Source: Burkholderia catarinensis (GTDB taxonomy: Bacteria > Pseudomonadota > Gammaproteobacteria > Burkholderiales > Burkholderiaceae). Taken from it: a DNA stretch of 64,000 bases. Location of the stretch: the NCBI RefSeq assembly GCF_001883705.2, contig NZ_MDEQ02000017.1:1-64000 (forward strand). Direction: 5' to 3'. The notes under the pieces were generated by a model that made no database searches, had not been told where the DNA came from, and saw only the letters and a program-made list of their open reading frames with translations. Every line of letters begins with the position of its first letter. Position 1 is the stretch's first letter. The translations under genes were made by a program, and so were the position numbers. Below, in pieces: positions 45,890 through 54,713 of this stretch.

Positions 45890-46963
45890 TCAAGCTGCTG
45901 CTGCGCTGCCCAACGCCGGATAGTCGACATACCCGCGCGCATCGCCGCCGAAAAACGTGTCGCGCTGCGCATCGTTCATCGGCGCGCCCGCTTTCAGCCG
46001 CGTCACGAAATCCGGATTCGCGAGCACCATCTGGCCGTAGGCTTCGAGATCGGCGAGGCCCGCCGCGACATCCGTGCCGATTGCGTCGCGCGCGCGGCCC
46101 GGACGGTTCACGATCAGCGTGCCGCTCCAGCGTTCGCGCAGGTCTGCGAGCAGCGGTTCGTCGCCCTGGTGCATTACGTGCAGGTATGCGAGGCCGAGCT
46201 GGTCGAGCTGCGTCGCCAGGTGGCGATACAGGTCCGGCCCTTCGGCGCCTTCGTCGATGCCCCACAGCGGAGTGCCGGGCGACAGGCGGATGGCCGTGCG
46301 GTCCGCGCCGATCTCGTCGGCGATCGCCTCGGCCACCTCGATCGCGAAACGCGCGCGATTCCCGATCGAGCCGCCGTATGCATCGGTGCGCGTGTTCGCG
46401 TTCGGCGCGAAGAACTGCTGGACCAGATACCCGTTCGCGCCGTGGATCTCGACGCCGTCGGCGCCGGCCTCGATCGCGCGGCGCGCGGCGAAGCGGAAGT
46501 CGTTCACGGTCTCGCGCACTTCGTCCGTCGTCAGCGCGCGCGGCGCGGGAATCTCCTGCATCCCCTTCACCGTGAACATCGGCACGCCCGGCGCGATTGC
46601 CGACGGCGCGACGCCCTGGCGATGATGCGGCGTGTTATCGGGGTGCGACATGCGCCCCACGTGCATCAGCTGGATGAACAGGCGGCCGCCGCGCGCGTGC
46701 ACGCGCTCGCTGATCGCCTTCCAGCCGGCGACGTGCGCATCGGTGTAGATGCCGGGTGTCGTCAGGTAGCCCTGGCCGTCGTCCGACGGCTGCGTGCCTT
46801 CGGTGACGATCAGGCCGAGGCCCGCGCGCTGCGCGTAGTACTCGGCGGCCCATTCGCCGGGCGTGCCGTCGAAGGCGGCGCGGCTGCGCGTCATCGGCGC
46901 CATGACGAGACGGTTTTCCAGGGTGTAGCGGCCCACGCGGACCGGGGCGAACAGTTGGCTCAT
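45890..46963 (-). CDS. Alkene reductase, old yellow enzyme family
   Basis: A 357-residue FMN-dependent TIM barrel related to NemA/OYE. It has MAPMTRSRA near the N-terminus, the HGANGYLVQQFF motif that sets the flavin pocket, and LSPG and NANTRTDAYGGS stretches. It reduces activated C=C bonds or nitro compounds with NAD(P)H. A LysR-family regulator is divergent. The N-terminal residues MSQLFAPVRVGRYTLENR fit the family start. Confidence 0.9.
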   Translation of the reverse strand: MSQLFAPVRVGRYTLENRLVMAPMTRSRAAFDGTPGEWAAEYYAQRAGLGLIVTEGTQPSDDGQGYLTTPGIYTDAHVAGWKAISERVHARGGRLFIQLMHVGRMSHPDNTPHHRQGVAPSAIAPGVPMFTVKGMQEIPAPRALTTDEVRETVNDFRFAARRAIEAGADGVEIHGANGYLVQQFFAPNANTRTDAYGGSIGNRARFAIEVAEAIADEIGADRTAIRLSPGTPLWGIDEGAEGPDLYRHLATQLDQLGLAYLHVMHQGDEPLLADLRERWSGTLIVNRPGRARDAIGTDVAAGLADLEAYGQMVLANPDFVTRLKAGAPMNDAQRDTFFGGDARGYVDYPALGSAAAA

Positions 46964-47112
46964 GATGCGTTGCTCCTCGAAGTACGGGATGGCGGCACCG
47001 GGGGTGCGATGCCGCATCGGGCGCCGGCCGTGCACCGTTGTGCCGACCTCGCCTCCACGCAGCCATCATCCATTGCTTCTCTTTCGGGATAAACCGAGTA
47101 ATCTGGATAACA

Positions 47113-47124
47113 TTGATCCATCAA
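47113..47124. promoter_or_regulatory. Candidate LysR operator between the reductase and regulator genes
   Basis: TTGAT-CC-ATCAA is a perfect dyad 13 bases before the LysR start, overlapped by GGAT-N7-ATCC (47105-47119). Confidence 0.4.
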
Positions 47125-47137
47125 TGGAGCAGTAAGC

Positions 47138-48013
47138 ATGGAACTGCTGAACGATATGGCGCTGTTCGTCGAGGTCGTGAAGGCGAAGGGCTTTCGCAGT
47201 GCGGCCGACACGCTGGGGATGCCGAACTCGACGCTGTCGCGGCGCATCGGCGCGCTGGAGAAGGCGATCGGGTTGCGGCTGCTGCATCGCACGACGCGCC
47301 GGATCGAGCTGACGGAGGCCGGCCGGCTTTACTTCGAACGCTGCAAGCGCATCGTCGACGAGGCGCGGCTCGCGCACGAGCAACTCGGCGATCTGCTGGC
47401 GGAGCCGACCGGCGTGCTGCGCGCCTCGTTTCCCGTCGATTTCGCGGTGACGCATCTTGCGCCGCTGATCGTCGAATTCGCGAACCGCTATCCGAAGCTG
47501 ACCTTCGATTTCGAACTGACTTCCCGGCGTGTCGATCTGGTGAGCGAACCGTTCGACGTCGCGATCCGTATTGGCCCGTCCGAGGATTCGCAACTGGTCG
47601 CGCGGCGGCTCGCCACGCTCCGGAACTACCTGTATGCATCGCCCGGCTATCTGGCGCGCGCCGGCGAGCCGCGCGAGCCGGAAGACCTCACGCGGCACGC
47701 GTGCCTCGGTCTCCAGAAGAGCGGGTCATGGACGTTGCATGACGGCACGCGCTCCGTTGCGGTGGCGGTGAGCAGCCGTTTCGCGGTGAACAGCGTCGGC
47801 ATGCTGCGACGCCTGGCCACGCTCGACGCGGGAATCATCGTGCTGTCGGAAGAGATCGTCGCGGACGATGTGGCCGCCGGGCGGTTGCGTCGCGTGATGC
47901 CCGAATGGGAAGGTGAGCCGATTCCCGTCTATGCGATGACGGAAACGCGCCTGCTGCCCGCGAAGACGCAGCATTTCATCGAGTTTCTGCGCGCGAATCT
48001 CGCGCAGGCATGA
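47138..48013 (+). CDS. LysR-family regulator
   Basis: A 291-residue LysR protein: winged helix at residues 5-60 (FRSAADTLGMPNSTLSRRIG) and an effector domain from about 90. The subgroup resembles regulators of reductases and efflux genes. It is divergent from the alkene reductase with a 174-base gap holding a dyad, so it likely controls that gene. Confidence 0.87.
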   Translation: MELLNDMALFVEVVKAKGFRSAADTLGMPNSTLSRRIGALEKAIGLRLLHRTTRRIELTEAGRLYFERCKRIVDEARLAHEQLGDLLAEPTGVLRASFPVDFAVTHLAPLIVEFANRYPKLTFDFELTSRRVDLVSEPFDVAIRIGPSEDSQLVARRLATLRNYLYASPGYLARAGEPREPEDLTRHACLGLQKSGSWTLHDGTRSVAVAVSSRFAVNSVGMLRRLATLDAGIIVLSEEIVADDVAAGRLRRVMPEWEGEPIPVYAMTETRLLPAKTQHFIEFLRANLAQA

Positions 48014-48136
48014 CGGGCGGCCCGCGCGGGTGTCCGACCGTTGGTCACTTCTGCGCCGATCGCCAGCGCGGCGACGGCAAGGAAGCGGATGGCGTGGCGC
48101 ATGCGCAGGACCATCGGGCGAAGGGGCGAGGCGCGC

Positions 48137-48814
48137 TTACTGGCGGTTGCGGGCCGACGCCGAGTTCGACGTCTCGCTGACCGGCACCATGCGGCCCTTC
48201 GCATCGTTCGGGGCTTTCTCGGCTTTCGCGTCGTCGTCGGGTTCGAGCACGAACCGGAACGAATCGACCCGCTGCATCACCTTCGCCGCATACGCGTTCG
48301 AACCGCCGCTGTAGCTCCTCAGTCCGGCCCGCACGTCGCCCCCGGCCGCCCTCACGTAGCCCGACAGAATCGCCGACCCGACTTCGACGTTCGCGTTCGG
48401 GTCGGACAGGTCCTTCACGTTGCGCAGCAGGCCGCGGTGCGCGGCCGGCACGACCTGCATCAGCCCCGTCGCGCCATGCTGGCCGCGTGCCTTTTCCTGG
48501 AAGCGCGATTCGATCGAGATGATGGCGTAAACGAGTGCCGGCGGCAGCGAATATTTCGTCGCAGTGACGCTCACGATATCGGCGAGCTTCGCGGCCCGTT
48601 CCTTCGCGACGCCGAATTTCTTCGACAGGTAGGACGTGATGCGGCGGTTTGCTTCGTTCGGCTGATCGTTGGCGTTCGCGAGCGGCGCGGACGCGACGGG
48701 CGGCGCCGATGCGGCCGCTTCGGGCGCGGATGCAGGCAGCGCGGGCGCCTGCTGCGCCGATGCCTGGTGCGCGATGCCGAGCGAAAGCACGATCAGCCAG
48801 AGAAACCGTCGCAT
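48137..48814 (-). CDS. Lytic transglycosylase, SLT domain (paralogue)
   Basis: A 225-residue exported protein: signal peptide MRRFLWLIVLSLGIAHQASA, an Ala/Pro-rich linker, then an SLT domain with Glu102 in SIESRF as the likely acid/base and ATGLMQVVPAAHRGL following. The domain is closely similar in layout to that at 4845-5498 (both contain VKDLSDP and a YSGG/YNGG motif). It cleaves peptidoglycan glycan strands. It stands alone. Confidence 0.87.
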   Translation of the reverse strand: MRRFLWLIVLSLGIAHQASAQQAPALPASAPEAAASAPPVASAPLANANDQPNEANRRITSYLSKKFGVAKERAAKLADIVSVTATKYSLPPALVYAIISIESRFQEKARGQHGATGLMQVVPAAHRGLLRNVKDLSDPNANVEVGSAILSGYVRAAGGDVRAGLRSYSGGSNAYAAKVMQRVDSFRFVLEPDDDAKAEKAPNDAKGRMVPVSETSNSASARNRQ

Positions 48815-49035
48815 GGTGGAGTGCGGGGAAAATGGGAGGCACATAGTATATCGGCCAATCGATACCGGTGGTCGAGCGCCGGCTCGAATGAAAGCGGCGT
48901 GTAGGCTTGTGTCGGTGTGCGCCGGCCGGCGGGCCGATCGTTGCACAGACACGCATCGGAGTCCGGATGAACGTCGCCGAACCGTGGATTCCGGCCTTTT
49001 TTACACGCACGTGACAGGGGGCGGCCCCGCGTCCC

Positions 49036-49812
49036 TTACGCGCGTCGCGCAGTCGCTGTCCGCGCAATCGCGCCGATCGCATCGCTGACGAGCACCGCGA
49101 GCAGCCCGACGATCACGCCGCCCTGCAGCACGAACGCGGTGTTCGACGTCTGCAGGCCCGCGATGATCACGTCGCCGAGCCCGCGCGCTGCGACCGTCGA
49201 GCCGATCGTCGCGGTGCCGAGATTGATCACGACCGCGAGCCGGATCCCGTTGATGATCACCGGAAACGCGAGCGGCAGCTCGACCGACACCAGTTGCTGC
49301 CAGCCGCTCATCCCCATCCCGCGTGCAGCGTCGACGACGTCGCGCGGCACGTCTTCCAGCCCCGCGATCGTGCTTTCGAAAATCGGCAGGAGCCCGTACA
49401 GCACGAGCGCGATCAGCACGGGTTTCAATCCGAAGCCGACGGCCGGCACCGCGAGCGCGAGCACTGCGACGGGCGGGAAGGTCTGGCCGATATCGACGAC
49501 GCTGCGCGCGACCGGCAGGAAATCCGCGCCCCACGGCCGCGTGACCGCGATGCCGGCCGCGACCGCGACGAGCGTGCCGATCACGCTCGACACCGCGACC
49601 GTGCCGAGATGCGCGAGCGTGAGGTCGAGCAGGCTCGCGCGATCGTAGATGACCGGCGCGCCGTTGTCCGCGAACGGCGCGAACAGCCCCTGCAGCCACA
49701 TCGGGCGCAACAGCAGCACGAGCAGCAGCGCGAGCGCGGCCGCGCGGGCCGCATACGCGGGCAGCCGCCGGGGCAGGGCCGAGTGAGTGGGCCGCACGCC
49801 GTGCACCGTCAT
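49036..49812 (-). CDS. yehW: Osmoprotectant ABC transporter permease (YehW-like)
   Basis: A 258-residue permease with about five to six helices and the EAA-type loop (VVDAARGMGMSGWQQLVSVELP). It resembles YehW/OpuBD. It is the last gene of the run osmF-yehY-yehX-yehW, overlapping yehX by ATGA. It probably forms the channel with the YehY-like protein for a quaternary-amine osmolyte. Confidence 0.87.
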   Translation of the reverse strand: MTVHGVRPTHSALPRRLPAYAARAAALALLLVLLLRPMWLQGLFAPFADNGAPVIYDRASLLDLTLAHLGTVAVSSVIGTLVAVAAGIAVTRPWGADFLPVARSVVDIGQTFPPVAVLALAVPAVGFGLKPVLIALVLYGLLPIFESTIAGLEDVPRDVVDAARGMGMSGWQQLVSVELPLAFPVIINGIRLAVVINLGTATIGSTVAARGLGDVIIAGLQTSNTAFVLQGGVIVGLLAVLVSDAIGAIARTATARRA

Positions 49813-50756
49813 GCGGGTTTCCTCGCATGCGCGCGGATCGCGTCGAGCGTGATGCGGCGTGCGCCGGGTTCGTTGCGTCCGCTGCCATCGTCGACGGGCA
49901 GCGCATCGACACCGCGCCACAGCAGCTCGGACACCGCGTCGCGCAGCGTGCGCGTCGCGGCGATCGCGTCGCCGTCGGCATGACCGGGTTCGGCCACCGC
50001 GTCGATCGGCGTCAGCGCGAGCAGGCGCAGCGGCCGGTCGACGCCCGCGACGAGCTGCTCGACGACGCCGGCGGCCGGCTTGCCGAGAATCTCGGCCGGC
50101 GGCGCGACCTGCAGCAGCCGTCCGCCGTCCATCACCGCGATCGTGTCGCCGAGCTTCAGCGCTTCCTCGATATCGTGCGTGACGATCACGACCGTGATGC
50201 CGAGGCGGCGCTGCAACGCGAACAGGTCGTCCTGCGCCTTGCCGCGAATGATCGGGTCGAGCGCGCCGAACGGTTCGTCCATCAGCAGCATCGCGGGCTC
50301 GGCCGCGAGCGCGCGCGCAACGCCGACGCGCTGCTGCTGGCCGCCCGACAGTTCGTGCGGCAGCTTGTCCGCGAATTCGGCCGGTGCGAGATGGAACAGG
50401 TCGAGCAGTTCGTTCACGCGCGCGTCGATGCGGCCGGACGGCCAGCCGAGCAGGCGCGGCACCGTCGCGATGTTGCGCGCGACGCTCCAGTGCGGAAACA
50501 GCCCGTGCCCCTGGATCGCATAGCCGATGCCGCGCCGAAGCTGCTCGGGTGCGACGGTGGCCGTATCGACGCCGTCGATGCGGATCGTGCCGCTGGTGGG
50601 CGCGATCAGCCGGTTGATCATGCGCAGCAGCGTCGACTTGCCGCTGCCCGATGCGCCGACGAGCGCGGTGATCGTGCCGCGCTTCATCGTCAGCGAGACG
50701 TCGTCGACGGCGACGATATCGCCGAAGCGCTTGCCGGCACGTTCGATCTCGATCAT
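49809..50756 (-). CDS. yehX: Osmoprotectant ABC transporter ATPase (YehX-like)
   Basis: A 315-residue ABC ATPase: Walker A GASGSGKST, signature LSGGQQQRVGVARAL, Walker B LLMDEPFGALD. The C-terminal region continues past the ATPase core with a weak CBS-like part. Overlaps both neighbours by ATGA. It energises uptake with two permeases. Confidence 0.9.
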   Translation of the reverse strand: MIEIERAGKRFGDIVAVDDVSLTMKRGTITALVGASGSGKSTLLRMINRLIAPTSGTIRIDGVDTATVAPEQLRRGIGYAIQGHGLFPHWSVARNIATVPRLLGWPSGRIDARVNELLDLFHLAPAEFADKLPHELSGGQQQRVGVARALAAEPAMLLMDEPFGALDPIIRGKAQDDLFALQRRLGITVVIVTHDIEEALKLGDTIAVMDGGRLLQVAPPAEILGKPAAGVVEQLVAGVDRPLRLLALTPIDAVAEPGHADGDAIAATRTLRDAVSELLWRGVDALPVDDGSGRNEPGARRITLDAIRAHARKPA

Positions 50757-51931
50757 CCTGCACGCCCCTTCGCGAGCGAGGTCGCGGCTTCGAACACGAC
50801 GGCGGCCGCCAGTGCGAGCGCGATCGTCGGGATCGCGCCGAGCAGCACGAGATCGGCGGCCGATTGCCCGATCCCCTGGAAGATGAAGGTGCCGAACCCG
50901 CCGCCGCCGATCAGCGCGGCAACCGCGGTCAGGCCGATGTTCTGCACGAGCACGATGCGCACGCCGCTCAGGATCACCGGCAGCGCGAGCACGAGATCGA
51001 CGCGCAGCAGCCGTTGCGCACGCGTCATGCCCATCGCGCGCGCCGCTTCGGTCACGTGCGGCGGCACTTGCCCGAGCCCGACCACGACGCTCGATGCGAT
51101 CGGCAGCAGCGAATACAGGAACAGCGCGAGCACGGCCGGCGCGACGCCGATCCCGCGGATGCCGAGCGCGGCCGCGAGCGGCACGTGTGCGGCGAGCAGG
51201 CCGAGCGGCGCCATCATCAGCCCGTACATCGCGATGCTGGGGATCGTCTGCACGATATTGAGCACGGGCATCGCGACGGTACGCACCGCCGCGATGCGCG
51301 CGCATGCAATGCCGAGCGGCACACCCGCGACGAGCGCGGCGGCCACCGAGCCGCCCGCGAGCGACACATGCCGGATCGCTTCGCGCCAGAAGTCGTCGCT
51401 GCGCACCGCATATTCGCGCATCACGGAGAGGCTGTCCCACCAGCCGCTCGCGAGCGGCACCGAGATCGCCGCAATCGCGGCGACGAGCGCGATGAGGCGC
51501 CGCCACGGGCCGAACGCGAGCCGCGCGAGCGCGTCGGCGATGAGCACGGCCCATGCGAACAGCAACAGCCAGACGCCCGCGTCGGGCGAGATACGCGCAA
51601 GCATGTCGTCGGGCGCGACGACATGCATCGCGGCCGCGCCGACCGCATACGCGAGCGTCGCGAGCCATGTGCAGCCGGCCGCGAGCCGCCACGCGGGACG
51701 GCTTGCCGTCATTGCCCACAGCGCGCCGACGATCCACAGCGCGGCGAGCGCGGCTCCCTGCATCGCAGGCAGCGCGGCGAACACCGACAGCCCCGTGCCG
51801 GCCGCGATCCGGTTCGGCCGCAGTACCGCGAACGGCAGGCCGAACACGGCGACGATCGTCAGCACGCCGATCAGGATGCCGACCTTGTCGAGTGTCATGC
51901 GCCGCGCGGACGCCGCCGCGCGCCCCGTCAT
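50753..51931 (-). CDS. yehY: Osmoprotectant ABC transporter permease (YehY-like)
   Basis: A 392-residue permease larger than YehW because of an N-terminal block of additional membrane helices. The conserved loop is EAARAMGMTRAQRLLRVDL. I use the ATG at 51931, which overlaps the binding-protein stop as ATGA, rather than the ATG at 51898. YehY/YehW dimers transport betaine-like compounds. Confidence 0.85.
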   Translation of the reverse strand: MTGRAAASARRMTLDKVGILIGVLTIVAVFGLPFAVLRPNRIAAGTGLSVFAALPAMQGAALAALWIVGALWAMTASRPAWRLAAGCTWLATLAYAVGAAAMHVVAPDDMLARISPDAGVWLLLFAWAVLIADALARLAFGPWRRLIALVAAIAAISVPLASGWWDSLSVMREYAVRSDDFWREAIRHVSLAGGSVAAALVAGVPLGIACARIAAVRTVAMPVLNIVQTIPSIAMYGLMMAPLGLLAAHVPLAAALGIRGIGVAPAVLALFLYSLLPIASSVVVGLGQVPPHVTEAARAMGMTRAQRLLRVDLVLALPVILSGVRIVLVQNIGLTAVAALIGGGGFGTFIFQGIGQSAADLVLLGAIPTIALALAAAVVFEAATSLAKGRAG

Positions 51932-52851
51932 TTCACGAAGCCCTTCGATTTCAGGTAGCTCTTCGCGACGCCGGACGCCGGCTCGCCGTTGATCTGGATG
52001 CGGGCGTTCAGCGTCTGCAGCGTCTTCAGGTCGAGGCTCGCGAACACGGGCTTCAGGTAGTCGGCGATCTGCGGATGCGCTTTCAGCACGGCCTCGCGGA
52101 TCACGGGCGTCGGCGCATAGACGGGCTGCACGTGCTTGTCGTCGTCGAGCACCGCGAGGCCGCTCGATGCAATGCCGCCGTCGGTGCCATAGACCATCGC
52201 GGCATTCACGCCGTCGGTCTGGTTTGCGGCGGCCTTGATCGTCGCGGCCGTGTCGCCGCCGGACAGCACGACGAGCTGGTCGGGCTTCAGCTTGAAACCG
52301 TACGCCTTCTCGAACGACGGCAGCGCGGACGCGCTGTTCACGAATTCGGCCGACGCCGCGAGCTTCAACTTGCCGCCGCCCGCGACCCACTTGCCGAAAT
52401 CGGAGAAGGTCTTCAGGTGCTGCGACTGCGCGACGGGCGCGAGCACGGCGACGCCCCACGTGTTGTTCGCGGGCGCCGGTGCGAGCCACACGAGATGGTT
52501 CGCCGCGTAGTCGAGCTTCTTCGCGGTGTCGTAGCCTTGTGCGGCGTTCTTCCACACGGGATCGTCGGCCTTGTTGAAGAAGAACGCGGCGTTGCCCGTG
52601 TACTCGGGGTAGATGTCGATCTCGCCGCTCGTGAGCGCCTTGCGCACGATCGGCGTGGTGCCGAGCGCGATCTTTTCGGTGACGGGGATGCCGTGGGCCT
52701 TCAGCACTTGCGCGATGACATTGCCGAGCAGGTTGCCTTCGGTGTCGATTTTCGACGACACCACGACGGGCGTGTCGGCGTGCGCGCCGGGCGCGACGAT
52801 GGCGGCGGCGAACGCGAGGCCCAGGATCCGGGCGGGCAGGGCGAGCTTCAT
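51928..52851 (-). CDS. osmF: Osmoprotectant-binding protein (OsmF/YehZ-like)
   Basis: A 307-residue exported binding protein with a signal peptide ending PGAHAD and the OpuAC/OsmF fold. The stretch GEIDIYPEYTGNAAFFF forms part of the ligand pocket in OsmF-type proteins. It begins an operon of four overlapping genes. The ligand is probably a quaternary amine. Confidence 0.88.
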   Translation of the reverse strand: MKLALPARILGLAFAAAIVAPGAHADTPVVVSSKIDTEGNLLGNVIAQVLKAHGIPVTEKIALGTTPIVRKALTSGEIDIYPEYTGNAAFFFNKADDPVWKNAAQGYDTAKKLDYAANHLVWLAPAPANNTWGVAVLAPVAQSQHLKTFSDFGKWVAGGGKLKLAASAEFVNSASALPSFEKAYGFKLKPDQLVVLSGGDTAATIKAAANQTDGVNAAMVYGTDGGIASSGLAVLDDDKHVQPVYAPTPVIREAVLKAHPQIADYLKPVFASLDLKTLQTLNARIQINGEPASGVAKSYLKSKGFVK

Positions 52852-53017
52852 GAGCCAAATCTCCAGGACGGGGGCGTACGCCGAAAGTTACTTGACTGAG
52901 CGGGCTTTGGCAAACCGGGTGCGGCGGCGTGCCCACAGCCCGTGTGGGGATAACCCGCATCCGTCACGCGGGCTTGTTACACTGAAATCCGTTCCCGCCT
53001 TGCTGACACTTCCCGAC

Positions 53018-53947
53018 ATGAAGCCCGAGCTGCTGGTTCTCATCGCATTGCGCGGCGACGCGCATCGCGAAATCGCCGCGTCTTTCGACGTGCGCTACGC
53101 CCCCACCCCGGAAGAGCGCGAACGCGCGATCGCCGGATACGGCGGCGCGATTCGCGCGGTGCTGACCAACGGCAGCACGGGCCTCGCCGCTGCCGACATC
53201 GACCGGCTTCCGCGGCTCACGTTCGTCAGCGCGCTCGGCGCCGGCTACGAGCACATCGACGTAGCGCATGCGAAGGCGCGCGGCATCACGGTCGTGACAG
53301 GCGCGGGTACCAACGACGATTGCGTCGCCGATCACGCGTTCGCGCTGCTGCTCGCGGCGGTGCGCAACGTCGTGCAGCTCGATGCGAAAACCCGCGCGGG
53401 CGTGTGGCGCGACGGGCTGCAGATGCCGCCGAACGTGTCGGGCAAGAAGCTCGGCATCGTCGGGCTCGGCAAGATCGGTGAGAAGTGCGCGCGCCGCGCG
53501 GCCGGCTTCGACATCGAGATCGGTTATCACAACCGGTCGGCGAAGCCCGTGCCTTACCGCTATTTCGACCGGCTCGACGCACTCGCGCAGTGGGCCGATT
53601 TCCTGATCGTCGCCACGCCGGGCGGCGCGGGCACCCGGCATCTGGTCGATCGCGCGGTGCTCGATGCGCTCGGGCCCGGCGGCTTTCTCGTCAACGTGTC
53701 GCGCGGCAGCGTTGTCGATACCGCTGCTCTGGCGGATGCGCTGCGTGACGGACGCATCGCGGGCGCCGGGCTCGACGTGTACGAAGGCGAACCCGAGCCG
53801 CCCCGTGCGCTGACGGATCTCGACAGCGTCGTGCTGACGCCGCACATGGGCGGCTGGTCGCCCGAGGCGCTCGACCGTTCGGTGCAGCAGTTTCTCGACA
53901 ATGCCGCCCGGCATTTCGCCGGGCAGCCGGTGCTGACGCCGGTGTGA
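53018..53947 (+). CDS. 2-hydroxyacid dehydrogenase
   Basis: A 309-residue D-2-hydroxyacid dehydrogenase. The nucleotide loop is IVGLGKIGEKCARRA, and the catalytic triad residues are in VSRGSVVD (Arg), GLDVYEGEPE (Glu) and LTPHMGGWS (His). Substrates of this group include glyoxylate, hydroxypyruvate and related 2-keto acids; the specific one is unknown. It is divergent from osmF with 166 bases between. Confidence 0.88.
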   Translation: MKPELLVLIALRGDAHREIAASFDVRYAPTPEERERAIAGYGGAIRAVLTNGSTGLAAADIDRLPRLTFVSALGAGYEHIDVAHAKARGITVVTGAGTNDDCVADHAFALLLAAVRNVVQLDAKTRAGVWRDGLQMPPNVSGKKLGIVGLGKIGEKCARRAAGFDIEIGYHNRSAKPVPYRYFDRLDALAQWADFLIVATPGGAGTRHLVDRAVLDALGPGGFLVNVSRGSVVDTAALADALRDGRIAGAGLDVYEGEPEPPRALTDLDSVVLTPHMGGWSPEALDRSVQQFLDNAARHFAGQPVLTPV

Positions 53948-54035
53948 GCGTGACCCGTGCGGCCCGCCCCCGGCCCGTGCGAAGGATGCCTGTCAACGAA
54001 GGAACCCGGAGGTCGACGCATATCGCCGAAGCAGA

Positions 54036-54329
54036 ATGGCAGGCCGCCCCGGACGGCATATCCTCGACAACCGCTGCAGCCGCAAGCACGAGCGGCACTT
54101 CGATGGCGACGTGACGGTGCGCGCGTCGCGCTCGCCGCACGTCGTGCCGAAGCCGGTCGCGATCTTCAGCGGCGAATGCGTGCCGACCGACGAGGAAGTT
54201 TCGGCGCTGCATCACGCCGAGCACGAGGAATGTTTTCTTGCGTATTCGGTACGATCGACATCGAAGGGGCGTGGGACTATCGCCGTCCGCCGACGAGCGA
54301 CAACTATCGTGGATAACCGAGCTGGCTGA
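54036..54329 (+). pseudogene. OsmC-like protein remnant
   Basis: A 97-codon frame contains a block (HERHFDGDVTV...SPHVVPKPVA, EEV..ALHHAEHEECFLAY) that resembles the start of OsmC-family peroxidases (HTWRFDGG...SSPHVVP...DPEEAFVASLS). The conserved Cys motif of the family is degraded and the second half of the family is absent. Translation before it (from about 53990) seems to lie in another frame. I read it as a decayed gene, with moderate confidence. Confidence 0.5.
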
Positions 54330-54603
54330 CATGCTCCCTTGGCAACGGGCGAACCATGGACTCGGATGCCGCCTGATCTGCTGAAAGACGCTCCGGTGAG
54401 CTGAGCCGGCTTGATGAAACCGTCTCTTGGGGCGTTGACAGGTGCGTCGAGGACAATATCGTTACGTCGCGTTCCCATACGCGTGCCACTCGGGTGCGAC
54501 GCCGCAACGAATACTCCCAGCGATGCTCCCGTACCACACGGACGGTACGTCCTCCGACCGCTTCGCGGGGGCGAGTTCGTCGCTCAAACAAGGTGTCGAA
54601 TAT

Positions 54604-54634
54604 TTGACATATTTTGGGACGAGTACCATATAAA
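54604..54634 (+). promoter_or_regulatory. Candidate promoter of the two-partner secretion operon
   Basis: A perfect TTGACA (54604-54609) is followed by CATATA after 17 bases or TATAAA after 19 bases, in an unusually AT-rich patch about 85 bases upstream of the tpsB start I chose. Confidence 0.55.
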
Positions 54635-54713
54635 AAGTGAGGGGTGCTGCGTAGTATTCGCAACCGGCGAGTTAGTCCTAACCGTCCAGTCTGTCGAATT
54701 CACGTGGTGCGTC

